Source: Pieris napi
Taxonomy: Eukaryota > Arthropoda > Insecta > Lepidoptera > Pieridae
Direction of reading: 5' to 3'
Assembly (NCBI RefSeq): GCF_905475465.1
Contig: NC_062236.1
Location: forward strand, 4,660,001-4,724,000
Length of the DNA: 64,000 nucleotides
Of the stretch, positions 12,005 to 23,790 are shown piece by piece. A model generated the notes under the pieces. The model did not search any database, was not told where the DNA came from, and saw only the letters and a list, made by a program, of their open reading frames with translations. Position 1 is the first letter of the stretch. Every line of letters begins with the position of its first letter. The translations under genes were made by a program, and so were the position numbers.

Positions 12005-12310
12005 TAATGTTCACCTGCACCTGGCACAGTCTTGTTTCTCAAATTATTAGATCGCAGTGCCAAAATGCTAATTAACAAGGCAAAAACGGCGACTGGCAAA
12101 ATGAGCAGTCGCCAGGAATCATGAAGAGCTCGGGCGGTCCCATTAACTTTTATTATATTATGCCGTTTAAAACCGTGTCGTCCAAATTAGTTGGTCCTAT
12201 TTGCAGAACATCTTCATCCGCCTGGAGAGCCTTCGTTATTACACTAATGACTCTTTAGATTCATTCCTTTGCGCCAGGTTTGATTGAAATTTCATGAGGA
12301 CAACTATTTT
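12005..12310. promoter_or_regulatory. Unique, GC-richer non-coding block; possible cis-regulatory element
   Basis: This stretch stands out from the AT-rich surroundings without matching any repeat in the window. It contains E-box-like CACCTG, homeodomain-like CTAATTAACAAGG, and the inverted pair GGCGACTGGC...AGTCGCC. Long frames are absent. The regulatory call is inference from composition and motif density only. Confidence 0.22.
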
Positions 12311-12924
12311 CACTCGCTATTCAAGGAAAACTGTTTTGACGTCAAATTTTTAATATTGACGGGTCGATAGATGCAATAATTCAATACATTTGCAGCTTAC
12401 GTAAACTAAGATGAAACAATTATTTTGAAATATTAATGAATACATTTATAAAACACAGTTTATATATTAACATATAAAAATAAGCTTTCTCAAATTATAA
12501 ATAAATAATCACAAAAGTTCAATTTATAAATAATAATATAGGTGTATTTTTTCTTTGTCTTGAAATATTTCATCTAATCTGATATTAACGCGTAATTTTT
12601 ACCTTAACCGCTTAGTATATCAATGGTATTCAATGGTAATAATTGTTTTTTAAAAAGATTTTTTTTTTGCCAATAATTCATCATTTTGTATTAGTGTATA
12701 AAAGTTATTACGCCTAATTATAGACTACTTAATTATTACGTGTAGACTTAAAAAAAAAATTATATTCCTCTTCACTATTATTCTAGTTCGCACTGTTACT
12801 CATTCAATATTTTTGTTTTTTCTAGCAGTCAAGTTTGTGATCAGCCTGTGACATATGGTTTTATAGGGTTAAGGTAACCTCACGTCAAAAAATTGCTCAT
12901 TTATTTGTTATTCAACCATTGTAG

Positions 12925-13526
12925 TCCGGTCAATTTAGACATCCAAGGTTACAATAATTCGCACTTGGCTGAATATTGGTAGGATTGCTAAATACACTAT
13001 TATAAAGGAAATGTGAAAAGTCCTCATCGATCCGGCACGTGCAAAAAAATTTACTCGGGATCAAAGGTCACAAAAACGGGTCACAAAAACGGAATCATAA
13101 AAGATCAGTGGATCAGGCCTACCGGGGAAACCACATAGAAAAAAAGGCCCTAAGTACACTACCTCAAAGGTGGCGTAGAAACGTGTGCATATTATGACGA
13201 TTACAACTCTTTCAACTTTTTGAATCGTTATATCTCAAAAACGGTGGCTCTTAGGAAAAAAAGTATTTTGACATTTTTTATAGATAATTACCTGATCTAC
13301 AATTTTTGTCTCAACTAATTTTATGATAAAACTTACCATTTTGCTGAAAATCGCGAAAAACCCATTTTTGTGATCTTTGACCCGGAGTAAATTTTTTTGC
13401 ACGTGCCGGATCGATGAGGACTTTTCACATTTCCTTTATAATGGTGTATTGAGCAATCCTACCAATATTCAGCCAAGTGCGAATTATTGTAACCTTACCC
13501 CTATTTTTTAGTCTAATTTGACCGGA
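12925..13526. mobile_element. Fold-back element with very long inverted repeats
   Basis: The outer ends TCCGGTCAATTTAGAC (12925-12940) and GTCTAATTTGACCGGA (13511-13526) are inverted copies. Next in come GGTTACAATAATTCGC (from 12947) and its inverse ending at 13494, then TATAAAGGAAATGTGAAAAG, TCATCGATCCGGCACGTGC and AAAAAAATTTACTC on both sides. The nearly identical arms are about 130 nt each, and the spacer of some 300 nt is not coding. The left arm has a short internal duplication (GGTCACAAAAACG twice). TE superfamily unknown. Confidence 0.75.
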
Positions 13527-14179
13527 TTATTGATAGCACGTTAGTTTAAGACGCTGTAAATAAAAAATCAAATAGTAAAATCGATAGTGTCTGGTAAGTA
13601 TGTCTAGAATAATTCCAATGGCAAATGTGTATGGATTAGACTAATTACACGGTCTGATTGGTGTGTTTGTCCATCTGTAACTGCTCGGGGGCGCTCTAGT
13701 TAATTAGTATCCTGACCGAGCCTGATCTGATTTATTTCAACTTTCTTTTAAAGGAGTACTCATAAGCCAATTTATGTAACCTTTGAACTTATTTAAATCC
13801 CTGATTTTATGATGTTTTATAATTTTTTGCGAATATACTGCAAGCATACGTCATAACAGACTCGTAGATTGTAGTCATGTGGTGAAATCAATTCATAACC
13901 ATTTATTGTAATAGTTAATTATAATTCAAATTTAATGAACTTTATTTCTCATTACAAAAAATGTATTTTTATTTACATGAGAAACTTAATTTAATATACG
14001 AACGAGATACGCATCGCCATCAGCCCAATTTTAGTCTATTAGGCTCATTCTAATATGTATATTTAATTTAAAAGCTACTTATCTTTTATGTAAAGATTTT
14101 GATAAAAGTAAAACAAATTAAGGTTTTTATCAGAACTTTTTTCTGTATTTTATTATTTATGTAAATTTATATAGTATAA

Positions 14180-14331
14180 TTAGCTGACGAGACTAGAGAA
14201 AATTTTTAAATAGCTGCTTCTGCTATTCGGGACGGAGGACAAATACAACAAATCAAAAACTGTGAAAATCGATCCAGCCATTCTCCAGTTATAAGTGCGA
14301 ACAAACCCAACTTTGTTTTATATATGTTTGA
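14180..14331 (-). mobile_element. Degenerate Helitron fragment
   Basis: On the minus strand the 5' side reads TATATAAAACAAAG, then ATAACTGGAGAATGGCTGG and ATCGATTTTCACAG, a decayed form of common Helitron 5' modules. The 3' side ends GTCAGCTAA, where GTCAGCTAG would be expected. Confidence 0.45.
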
Positions 14332-15032
14332 GGGTTTAAATTATTTCGGTAAATAAGTACATACTGAAGGAATTAATCTTCATGGTAACAATATACAATC
14401 CCGAATGAACTAGAATAAAGAATTGCCGTCCCAACTGGAGTTGTGGTAAATACTAATATAAAATGTAAAATGAAATATCAATGAGCGTCGTGAGATTTCA
14501 GTCGTGGACAGACATAGAGAAGATTTCCCGACAGGAAGCAGACACTGGCTGCATTCACGCCCAAGTGACCTGAGCGAGACGACTTCGTAGGGTTGTCACG
14601 AATTCACTAAAAAATAATGAGATTATCAATTCGACGTGTTATTTTATTACTGGCTATGAAGCTAACAAAATTGAAAAAGATAATGTTTTGTACATTATTT
14701 CTAAGTCTACTTTTTACATATATAAACAGTAAGATGTTATATATTAATAATAATAATTAGGTTATAAATGTAATATAGTTTTATTATTTTCTAAATCAAT
14801 CTTAATACATCAATTTTCTCTATATACGATAGTTTTCGCAGGGTTAGCGATATAGGAATTTTGATCGCCATTTTCAGTTATATTATAGAAGTTTTTATAC
14901 GGCCCTTTACTTTTTGTCACATATTATATATTATATTCATCAAGGATAATAAAGGATTGTAATGGTGAACGAATTGTTCAAATCAGTCCAAAAGTTATGG
15001 AACCTATTCAGTGCAAACTAAAAATGTAAATT

Positions 15033-15302
15033 AAAACATTAAGCTTTTTATAAATTTGACGATTATTTAAATGATTCTAATCCTTGGGATTGATTTTCTC
15101 CAGTTCAAACAATTTGTATGACTCAAAACTTGGCGATTAAAAGGAGAGGCGGAGAGTTTCTTGCCAGTTCTACTTGCCCGCTCTACGCCCTTGACTTGCG
15201 AACTGGTTGTAAATGTAAATTAAGAATCAATTTAACATCTTTTCTGTTGACGTCAATAAGTGTGTTGTTTATATGAATAAAGTTATATTCAGTTTGAGTT
15301 GA
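15033..15302 (+). repeat. LINE 3' end with the last codons of its reverse-transcriptase ORF
   Basis: Codons from 15043 to TGA (15091-15093) read AFYKFDDYLNDSNPWD, the same C-terminus as the minus-strand LINE at 21060-21866. The 3' UTR follows: TTGATTTTCTCCAGTTC, GGCGGAGAGTTTCTTGCCAG, ACGCCCTTGACTTGCGAACT, and a tail with AATAAAGTTATATTCAG then TTTGAGTT. A 5'-truncated insertion. Confidence 0.75.
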
Positions 15303-15409
15303 AACAAAAAAATAAAATGAAAGATTTGATTTTAAAAATTAGTGTAGATAACGGCACCTAGCGAATAGTTTTAGTAACAAAGTATTTTATAGTAACTTAT
15401 TGCAGCACA

Positions 15410-15566
15410 GGTACACTAACTTCCAATAGCGATAGAGATCCCGACTTGAAGGTTGAGTCTTGCTACCGTGCGATTACAAAGTTGCGAAATCAGCGCTGCT
15501 GATGTTGAGAGAACTTTCGAAATTGCAAACACAAAGTCGGGTTCGCTATCGTAGTTATAGAGTAGG
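15410..15566. mobile_element. Short TIR element of the TACTCTGTAAC family
   Basis: The left end GGTACACTAACTTCCAATAG, then CGATAGAGATCCCGACTT, is the inverse of the right end AAGTCGGGTTCGCTATCG, then TAGTTATAGAGTAGG, with several mismatches. The 90-nt centre is non-coding. Related copies are at 45593-45865 and 9388-9545. Confidence 0.6.
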
Positions 15567-18280
15567 GCAGCCATCCATAAGATTTTAAAGATGTAGCTAA
15601 ATCACGATTTCTATATTGATGAATGAGACAACCCTAAACCTATTTTATGAGCGGAGTTGTGCTCATGTGCTTAGCGCACCTGTTTCTTTTACAACGTTTC
15701 CTACTTTGCTGAATACATTTTAACGTGAAGACAGTTGCTATGCAAACGTGTGTAATAATGTCGTTTTAATGAGCAGTAATTAATTAGCACCTGCTTATGT
15801 CATGATTTTAATATATTAAAATTTGTTTGAATTTTCTAACAGTTTTATAGTTTTTGTTAACGTGCATTATTTTTCATCATTACGAGATTTTGAGCTTCTA
15901 TCCCCTTTGTGATAAAACCTTTACTTTACAACTATATCAGTCTAATTGAAGTATCGTGAAAGACAGAAATATAAGGAGACAGATTATCATCATCATCAGC
16001 TATAGTTTTGGGTCCATCTTTGGACGTATAACTTTAACTCTACCGGTATTTTGCTCCTGCAACCATTTGCAACCTGAAATACGGCCAGACATATTAGTAC
16101 TTTATTTAAAACGGTGCAATTTTATTTATGATTTTCCACTCATAAAAGATGTGTACATGATCTTTTGTACAAAATCTATACACGATTTTCGTTAGATTTT
16201 TCAAAGATAATCGATACTTTTGTTCGACCTATTGGAAATTACCAAGCATCAAAGAGAAAGTAATTACAACAATTCAAAATGCAATTGTATGATCTTGTCT
16301 ATGAACGTTTGTTAGAAAGCTTACGCTTCAGTTCAAACCTTCCTTTTCCTTTAAACTTAAGACTGTGTTCATATTCCTCTTTTTATTATAGCGTAAAATA
16401 AATTTTATGAGTAAGGAGAAAAGTATCTAAATAATGTCAGTCGTGTTTAGAGAATGGATCTGCTTTGCCCAATGAGGCTACAAAATAATAATTACACAAA
16501 ATTTTTTATTGCCGAGTGTTAGTTAAAATTTACCAGGTTTTTATATATAATTATTTAATAAACCTATAAAGGTTGAGCAATACTTTTCATACATACGAAA
16601 CCTTCTGACTTGATATAAATTGAATAATGTGATAATGATGTCCGAGATTCACTTACTTATAAAAAATGCGTTACATTCCCGCTTAACACTCAAAAACTTG
16701 ACGTTATTTTTTTTAACACAGCCAAACGCCTTTAAATTTAATCACGCGTTTAATTTTAACCTTCGGTTCCTTGGAAATTTAGTTTCTGCTTTATGTTTTT
16801 TTATAGGCACTTGCGAAACATTGTGGTTTTTAATTAATACATATATTTATTATATTCATAATGGTATAGTTTGGTTGGACATAGTTTTACAGTCCTTCAA
16901 GGTGTCAAATAAATTTACAATTATTTACCATTACCATATATGTAACAATAACATTTGTATGTAATAAGCCCGTCAAAACATTGATACATAACTGGTAGCC
17001 AATGCAAGCACCTGTTATCTCTGTTAGTGTACTTTTATAATACAATTAATTTTATGTAATTCCATAATTTTTTTAAAAATAAATAAAGACAATAAATAAT
17101 GCAGATATATTATGTCATTGAAGTGTGCATACGCTAAGCTGTAAGGCTGTGTTACATTCTTAGTACATCCACAATCACGCCATACGGTCACGCGATGTCC
17201 ACATTACATCGCTTCAAGATTTCCTTTCCACTTACCAAATCACTTTGTATCTGATGTTATTCGCTTCCTTTTTCATTTCTATTCGCGAAATAAGTAATTA
17301 TAGGATTGCTGGAAAGGAAAAAAAACGATAAACTAGATATCTGAAGATATATAGCTATAGCAATTTATAAAAATCAGATATCCAGAAGAATTCCATAAGT
17401 ATTCAAAGCGTGTAAAGTAATGCATAAATTAAACGTAAAAACTATTCTTCTATTCTTTATCTATAAAATTTTCTAAGTAAATGATGTTCTTTAACTAACG
17501 AAATGCACAAAACTATAATATAAATGACAGAGAAAGCTAGGAGGTTGAAAAACAAAAAACCTCACAAATAATCATCATTGTCTCCAGATAGATTTCGTTA
17601 AATTAATATTGAATTTACTACTCAATGCTAGGTACTGATTTACCAAAAACTTGCGGTCGATCTGTATGTGATCTGTGATATATGTATGTGAAGAATAACA
17701 CTTACAAAACGCTGCCTATTTAATAATTATTACATAGGTGACTTAAGAAACAGACATATTTAAATTGAATGAATTACATAATTTATGCTATTTAGAGTAA
17801 GAAAATTCAAAACTTATGATATCTGTCCGTGATAGTATTTCTACGTCAGCTTGACGCCTGCAAGCCAGATACAATTTCACGCTGTGCCAACTTGCAAAAT
17901 TCGTCGCGAAATTCTAATTTCATACAAAGTACGGATCACTGGTTAGGCGTGGCTTAAACTGGCATGTGATGCTGACTGGCTACTATTCTACTCTCAATAA
18001 GATAATTTTAAGTTTAACACTCTTATTTATAAAAAAAAAACATAATTATAATGTATTAACTAATGTACTGTGTCTCTTCATCATAGCGTAAACACAATTA
18101 GACAGATGTATGACAAAATAATACTTTGGTATTAAGAGCGCAATAATTTAATTTTTATGAATAAAACTCGGTTCAATACTTCGTTCAATACAACTGTTTA
18201 GTTATCAATGCTATAAGCTAAAAGTTTCAGTTTATAGGTTGTAATTTTTACTTTGGTAATAATTCAACAACATTTCAATA
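15567..18280. other. AT-rich unique DNA with one longer orphan ORF
   Basis: The longest frame, 16620-16964 (114 codons, plus), starts MNNVIMMSEIHLLIK and has hydrophobic stretches but no motif, splice signal or codon-use contrast. I do not call it a gene. No repeats recognised. Confidence 0.4.
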
Positions 18281-18797
18281 CGTGGTGGCGTCCATGCGTT
18301 GGGTTGTCTCTCTCCCTTAAATATGGCGAGGGGGCCGATGGCTGGCCATGCGTCATACTCGTGAACGGGTGCTACTTGTGGTGACTGGTCGTACATGAAT
18401 TCGTGTATGCAGTGATTTTAATTATTTCGACTATGTGTTTGCGTGTTGTTCCCACGAGAATGTAAGTGCGTGCTCCTATTTCACCATGCCTCCTGCTGAT
18501 AGAGGACAAGTCTTTGTTTTTAATTTGTTATTATTATTAATTACTTAAGATGTCATGTGGAACATGGTGTAATGGTTGCAGCTCCTTACAAACGTTGTGT
18601 AAAAAAAACACATGGCGATTAAAAAGAGTGGCGGAGAGTTTATTGCCAGTTCTTCTCTTCCGTTCTACGCCCTTGATTTGAGAACTGGCACTAAATGTGA
18701 AGTTAGAAGCATTTCATATACATTATTATTTTTTTTTGACGATCATAAGTGTACAATGTGTTACCTATATGATTAAATAATTTTTGAATTTGAATTA
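18281..18797 (+). repeat. Retrotransposon 3' region, plus-strand copy
   Basis: It shares GGCCATGCGTCATACTCGTG, GTGGTGACTGGTCGTAC, CTCCTATTTCACCATGCC and TGGTTGCAGCTCCTTA with the minus-strand copy at 31165-31603. It ends in the common 3' module (GGCGGAGAGTTTATTGCCAG, ACGCCCTTGATTTGAGAACT, TGAATTTGAATT). No ORF is retained. Confidence 0.65.
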
Positions 18798-19017
18798 GAA
18801 TAGCTTAATACAATTTTATAATTTATTATAGAATATAATAATTGTGACCTACATCATATTAAAATGCTTTATACCATACTTAGTTATCACTAACGTTGTT
18901 ACTCATAATACTTTTTTAAATGCAAAATAGCTATAAATTGAGAATAATAGTGAACGGCGTTGAGTTTTTTGATCAATTCATTATTTTTATAAACTTAACA
19001 AATATTTATTTAAATAT

Positions 19018-19262
19018 TTGATCATAGGATTGATTCGCTCCAGTTCAAACAAAATATATGATTAAAAACTTAGCGATTAAAAAGAGTGGCGGAAAGATTC
19101 TTGCGAGCCCTGCGATTCTGTAACTCTTACAGAATTGCATGGCAGTTCTTCTTGCCCGCCTTGACTTGCGAACTGGTCGTAAATGTAAATTTAGAATTAA
19201 TTAACTTCTTTTCTGACGTTCGTAAGTACTTGTTTACCTATATGAATGAGTTTGATATATCT
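19018..19262 (+). repeat. LINE 3' tail interrupted by a small hairpin insertion
   Basis: GATTGATTCGCTCCAGTTC, GAGTGGCGGAAAGATTCTTG and CTTGACTTGCGAACTGG match the 3' UTR of the LINE at 21060-21866. The block TTCTTGC...CAGTTCTT is split by 37 nt of foreign sequence (19107-19143). An ORF across it is accidental. Confidence 0.7.
19107..19143. repeat. 37-nt hairpin made only of MITE ends
   Basis: It reads GCCCTGCGATTCTGTAA, a CTC loop, then TTACAGAATTGCATGGC. The 17-nt arms pair at 15 of 17 positions. The left arm is the terminal sequence of the MITE family found at 22642-22876, 23642, 26963 and 37673. It interrupts a LINE tail, so it arrived or formed later than that tail. Confidence 0.65.
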
Positions 19263-19370
19263 GAAAGGTGATTGAACTTTATAGTATTATGTGCTTAAAG
19301 AAAAAAGCTGTAACGCAGCCTGCGTAAGTGTATTACAGGTAGCAGCCTCATTAAAAATGCTAAAGCCGGT

Positions 19371-19466
19371 GAACAAAAGTGGGTAATCTATTTGGCGTCC
19401 GGCGAATTAAAGAAGCCGACCGTTCCGGCCTTTTGTTGAGATCAAAGCACTAATTGATCTTTGAAT
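19371..19466. promoter_or_regulatory. Cluster of TCF/HMG-like sites
   Basis: Within 96 nt there are GAACAAAAG (19371-19379), CCTTTTGTTG (19429-19438), AGATCAAAGC (inverse GCTTTGATCT, a good TCF consensus; ends 19448) and GATCTTTGAA (19456-19465), around a TAATTG core. GC is higher than in the flanks (GGCGTCCGGCG). Site matches are seen; an enhancer role is inference. Confidence 0.25.
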
Positions 19467-21059
19467 TTTGATGATGCTTCTCTCTTCTAAATTTAATTAT
19501 GATCTAACCAGGTGCAAAACTTTTTAGTTATTATTAAAATAATGATTATAATCAACGAAAGTACGAGTATCCTATTTGATGCGAGTAATCAAGTGTTTTA
19601 GTAAAGTGACCTTTTTCGATCGGATTTATACAGAATTTAAATTAACTCTGACTTAAAAGTGTCCAGTTAAATTTTTTGATAGAGCGAGAACCGAGTATAG
19701 TCGCCCTTGGGGGAACTCCATCATGAACTCCATAATCACCCCTGGATTTATTTTCCAAATGTAACATTTATTAGATCAAAGAATTGTCGAATATTTCTTA
19801 ATTTATGGTCTAATTAAAAAAGCAAACTAAATATTTATTAGGTACATGTTTATTTATTTTAACTAGAAAAGTCTGTGTGATTTCTCTTGTTTTCCCTCTT
19901 AAATGTAGAATAAGCGAAAATCATGAAAACTAAGCAATAATATTTAGCCCATTTAAACTTAATTTAAAAACAAAGGTTTACAATAATTGAAAAATTTCTC
20001 GGTGCATCTATCTGGATGATCGAATCATTTATGCTGACTTACAAAATAGTCCCATAGATAGATGGTGTTTTGTTTTTTGTTAAACAGTTCGAGACAGTGT
20101 TACTTTAAAGTTTGATACACACGACACACATTCTACGTCTTTCAACTTGTATGATACACATTCCCTTAAATTCGTATATTATATTTATAGTAAATGTATT
20201 CACAGACTGGCGTTTATTGGGCGGCGTCCATAAAGCTATAAAATAATTTTGAACACGGAACGAAATATCCCTTTAGGTAATGTTATAATGAGGAAGTTCG
20301 ATTTTATACAACAAATATTTTGGGTAATATTATACGTTTGTCTAGATATTAAAGCACTTAACTACATAAAAAAGCAAATAGTGACTTTTCATATTTAATT
20401 AGTGTTTTGGTCACTGTTAATGGTACTTTACGTATGGTAGAAAATAGATAGGTACATTTCTAAATCTCTAGGTAAACTAGGTCTAAGTAACTGTAAGTCA
20501 TACAGTTTGCATACATACCAAAAAGACTTTAATTATTAATTGTAAGTAAAACGGGTTACACAAAGCTTAAATGTGGCGAAGCGTCGGTAGACCAGAGGGC
20601 GAGCTAAACGTAGCTCGACCACAAACGAATATAGTCGCGGGAAACAGTAATCAATAAATTAATTGGCAGAATTATGTAGGCCATTTTGGAGTGGGAAAAT
20701 TATGTTTATTTCAATGTCGTGTACATTGAAATACACAATAATACCATCTTTGTTTAATAATCATCTAAAAATTTTGTTTTTGGTAAACAAAGATGTTAAT
20801 TTTTTACGTTTTCAGCTAATTAATATAATAATAATTGTTAGGTTTTTTTAGTTGTAACTTTATAAGCCATAAGAACAATACAATTTGGGGTTTAAAGTAT
20901 AAAATTAAAAGTTTCTTAGACTTCACCGGTAGGAACTGTATATAGTTTAATCGGTTAACTTTGCCTTACAACTAGCACTTTCTTTTCAACTTAAGTTTGC
21001 AATGTTAACATTTTCAAATCCAATACATTATTTTGAAATTCCATTTGCTATGTATTTAA
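19467..21059. other. AT-rich unique DNA, no gene seen
   Basis: Mostly featureless. A short GC-richer patch at about 20570-20640 contains the inverted pair GAGCTAAACGTAGCTC. No coding support. Confidence 0.4.
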
Positions 21060-21084
21060 ACTCAAACTCAAACTCAAACTCAAA
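21060..21084. repeat. (CTCAAA)n microsatellite at a LINE terminus
   Basis: Four CTCAAA units form the 3' tail of the minus-strand LINE (TTTGAG on its own strand). Short tandem tails like this are typical of Jockey-type LINE insertions. Confidence 0.7.
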
Positions 21085-21866
21085 ATATCTTTATTCAAGT
21101 AGGTAACCAAGTACACTTTTGAATAGTCAAGTTAAATTAATCGTAAATTTACATTTACTACCAGTTCGCAAGTCAAGGGCGTAGAGCGGGTAAGAAGAAC
21201 TGGCAAGAAACTTTCCGCCACTCTTTTTAATCGCCAAGTATTGTCATACAAATTGTTTGAACTGGAGCAATTCAATCCCAAGGATTAGGATCATTTAAGT
21301 AGTCCTCAAATTTATAAAAAGCTTTGTTGATTAATTTTCGTTTAACGAGGACTTTGAATTTATTTAGTGATAATTCTCTAATTGCGCTTGGGAGTTTGTT
21401 GTAAAAACGAATACAATTTCCATATAAGGAGTGGTTTATCTTTTGGAGCCTGGTTGGTCGTACACTCAAATTAGTTCTATTTCGCGTATTATACTGGTGA
21501 AAGTCACCATTTGTTTTAAAATCGTTTATATTTTTTTGGACATACAACAAGGCTTCAAGAATATATTGACCAGATAGTGTCATAATATTTAATTCCTTAA
21601 ACTTATTCCGTACCGACTCCCTCGGAGAAACACAACAAATACCCCGAACAGCCCGCTTCTGCAGCACAATTGAAAATATGTTTTATATCCACATCGGCTT
21701 TTAGACAATTACGTATATAATGCTTTAATATATTGAGCAGTGATTTCCTATAAGTACTGTACTGTTCTTCACAAATTGTAGTGTAAAATGAATCAATGTC
21801 ATACCACAATTTGTATTTTTTTAAAACTGGTATAACATACAGTCTGTATTCAGGTGCATTATTCAA
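21060..21866 (-). pseudogene. LINE 3' half: reverse-transcriptase C-terminus plus 3' UTR
   Basis: The minus-strand frame ending at 21272 gives 131 residues, starting near LQKRAVRGICCVSPRES and ending LNDPNPWD. It contains TRNRTNLSVRP and LYGNCIRFYNKLPSAIREL, the usual layout of the region after the polymerase domain in Jockey/CR1-type LINEs. Upstream (21680-21866) homology continues only with an in-frame stop and a frame change, so it is dead. The 3' UTR (21085-21271) contains ACGCCCTTGACTTGCGAACT and the tail is TTGAGTTTGAGTTTGAG at 21060-21084. At least six truncated relatives of this tail lie in the window. Confidence 0.85.
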
Positions 21867-22094
21867 AGAACTAGTTCACGGAATTGCACAATTGCACAAA
21901 TGCACATTTGTCGACAAGTCTAATTTAAAATATTATTTCACCGTGATACCTAAAACTTCGTAGAAAAACGAAAAAAAACCACGCCCAGAAAATAATCCAA
22001 CAATTTTGTTTCGCATAATATGTTATGAGAGATTATGAAATTGAAAATTTCCCTCAATTTTCTTAACTTTTGTTTTATGCACTATAAAGTATGC

Positions 22095-22157
22095 ATTCTT
22101 GCGGTGGGCGGGCGGCGCCCTCCGACGCTAAGGCACCGCCTCGTTCTTGGAACTTGG
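22095..22157. other. GC-rich patch
   Basis: GCGGTGGGCGGGCGGCGCCC and nearby CGACGCTAAGGCACCGCC form a short GC-rich patch with Sp1/KLF-like boxes in AT-rich DNA, preceded by TATAAAG at 22083-22089. It may be promoter-like, but no transcript could be built downstream. Confidence 0.2.
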
Positions 22158-22641
22158 TAATAGTTTCCGCGACTTCGTTACACGGTATAATCTAACTACT
22201 TCAAGAGACGTTTTTACGGAAGGTTTTTAATTAAAATTTTACTTTGATCAATAATGTTGATCGGACGTCTGTTTCAGTCGTAAGTGAAAGGTATAAGTAC
22301 TAATTGAATTGTGTTTAATTTTACAAATAAAATTGGAATATTTTTATTATTTTTTTGTATTTTAAAAGTAAAATACAAAATCAAATCAAGTAAAATATTA
22401 CTGTATAATTATTAGATATTGTTATAAAAATAAAGATTCTCATCTCAAAAAACGATAAAACAGAAGAAAACACTGTCTTTACCAGCTTAATCTGTGTTGT
22501 TATGCATATAAGATAGATAAGTGAGATGTGGGCTCGGCAGTGAAATCCTAACTATGATCAACATATTTATAAACCAAAGTGCACAATAAATAAAGACAGT
22601 GTTAAGATCTTTTATTTATCTATTCTGGCAGTTAAAGTCCA

Positions 22642-22876
22642 GCCATGCGATTCTGTTAATCCGTGAGTTCACCTCGCACTTACATCGCTCCCTTCGTCAC
22701 TCACGTCATTTTTGGAATACCATGTCATAACGTCTTGACAAGCGGAGGGAGCTTGTAGTTTATTGTTTATCAGAAAGCCAAATCGTAAAATGACTGCTTC
22801 ACGACTGATTTGAGCGCGACCGCAGCTACAAAAACCGCTGTGAGAGTTCGAAAAGTGAGTTACAGAATCGCAAGGC
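22642..22876. mobile_element. MITE with GCC(C/A)TGCGATTCTGTAAC ends, complete copy
   Basis: The left end GCCATGCGATTCTGTTAATC and right end GAGTTACAGAATCGCAAGGC are inverted. The 235-nt element holds GCTCCCTTCGTCACTCACG and TTATTGTTTATCAGAAAGCC, shared with other copies. The CAG/CTG-like termini hint at hAT affinity but no 8-bp duplication is visible. A minus-strand ORF through it is accidental. Confidence 0.65.
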
Positions 22877-23641
22877 AGGCCCAATAGCATCCATTCTGGG
22901 TCCAATCGTCTATGTTAAATTTACTATATAGAACGAAATTTGAGTTCAAATATAATTTAAACGAGCTGCCATATCATCTTTAACAAATTATGTTTGGAGT
23001 AGCGAAGAATCCGAACAAGGAAGGTAATATTTAACAAAATAATTAAGCCTGATGTCTATTGGAAATTATTTATATAATAATTACATAAATCAGGCTTAAT
23101 AAAGACACTCACGAGTTTCCATTTAGTTATTTCTTTATATTATTACCAATAAGTGCATTCTCGTGGATACGTGGGACGAAGCAGTCGGAAGTCAAGTGCT
23201 CTTTGTAAACAAAATGGCGTCACCAACGGTCTTTGATTAAAAGTTCCCCTTCGAGTACCCTTGTATAGATTTATTTTGCAATTGTGCTTAGAAACGTACT
23301 TAATTTAATATTGCATTCGGCACGTAGAAAACGTATAGTAAAATATATGGTACTATCGAAAGAATTGATATTGTTTGGGATGCTCATAGATTTACGCATT
23401 CATACAATATTCATGCTACATTTATTTTTGTTGCATTACTGCAACAGGTGCATAAATTTATACGAGGACAGGAGAGACTTATTTCTAGTTTCCTGGCACA
23501 CATTTACACAAATAATTAATATTATTACAAATTGAAAACCAGCAATGTTTAAACAACATCGCTGGGCTTTATATTTATTTGTGTGAGAATAAGTTTAACA
23601 TTTTTCTAAAAATGTATAAATATTAGTAATAACGAATGACT

Positions 23642-23790
23642 GCCCTGCGATTCTGTAACTCGCTTCACACAGTCTCAGCGCTGATTTTTGCTGTCAAATC
23701 GTTCGTTTCGGTGTCATGTTACAATTTGGTATTCTGATAAACAATAACCGCGACAAAAGCGCCGCTCAAATGAGATTGTTCACATTTGGA
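23642..23790. repeat. MITE fragment of the same family, opposite orientation
   Basis: It begins GCCCTGCGATTCTGTAACTC and matches the inverse of 22642-22876 through ATTTGGTATTCTGATAAAC and CGCCGCTCAAATGAG. The right boundary is unclear because homology fades. Confidence 0.5.

Noticed and set aside
16620..16964. 114-codon plus-strand ORF with hydrophobic stretches
   Set aside because: No motif, no splice or promoter context, AT-driven residues (N, I, F, Y, L). Length is within chance for 64 kb of AT-rich DNA in six frames.
21603..21866. 87-codon minus-strand ORF
   Set aside because: Its last part is an out-of-frame reading of the LINE reverse-transcriptase region; not a separate gene.
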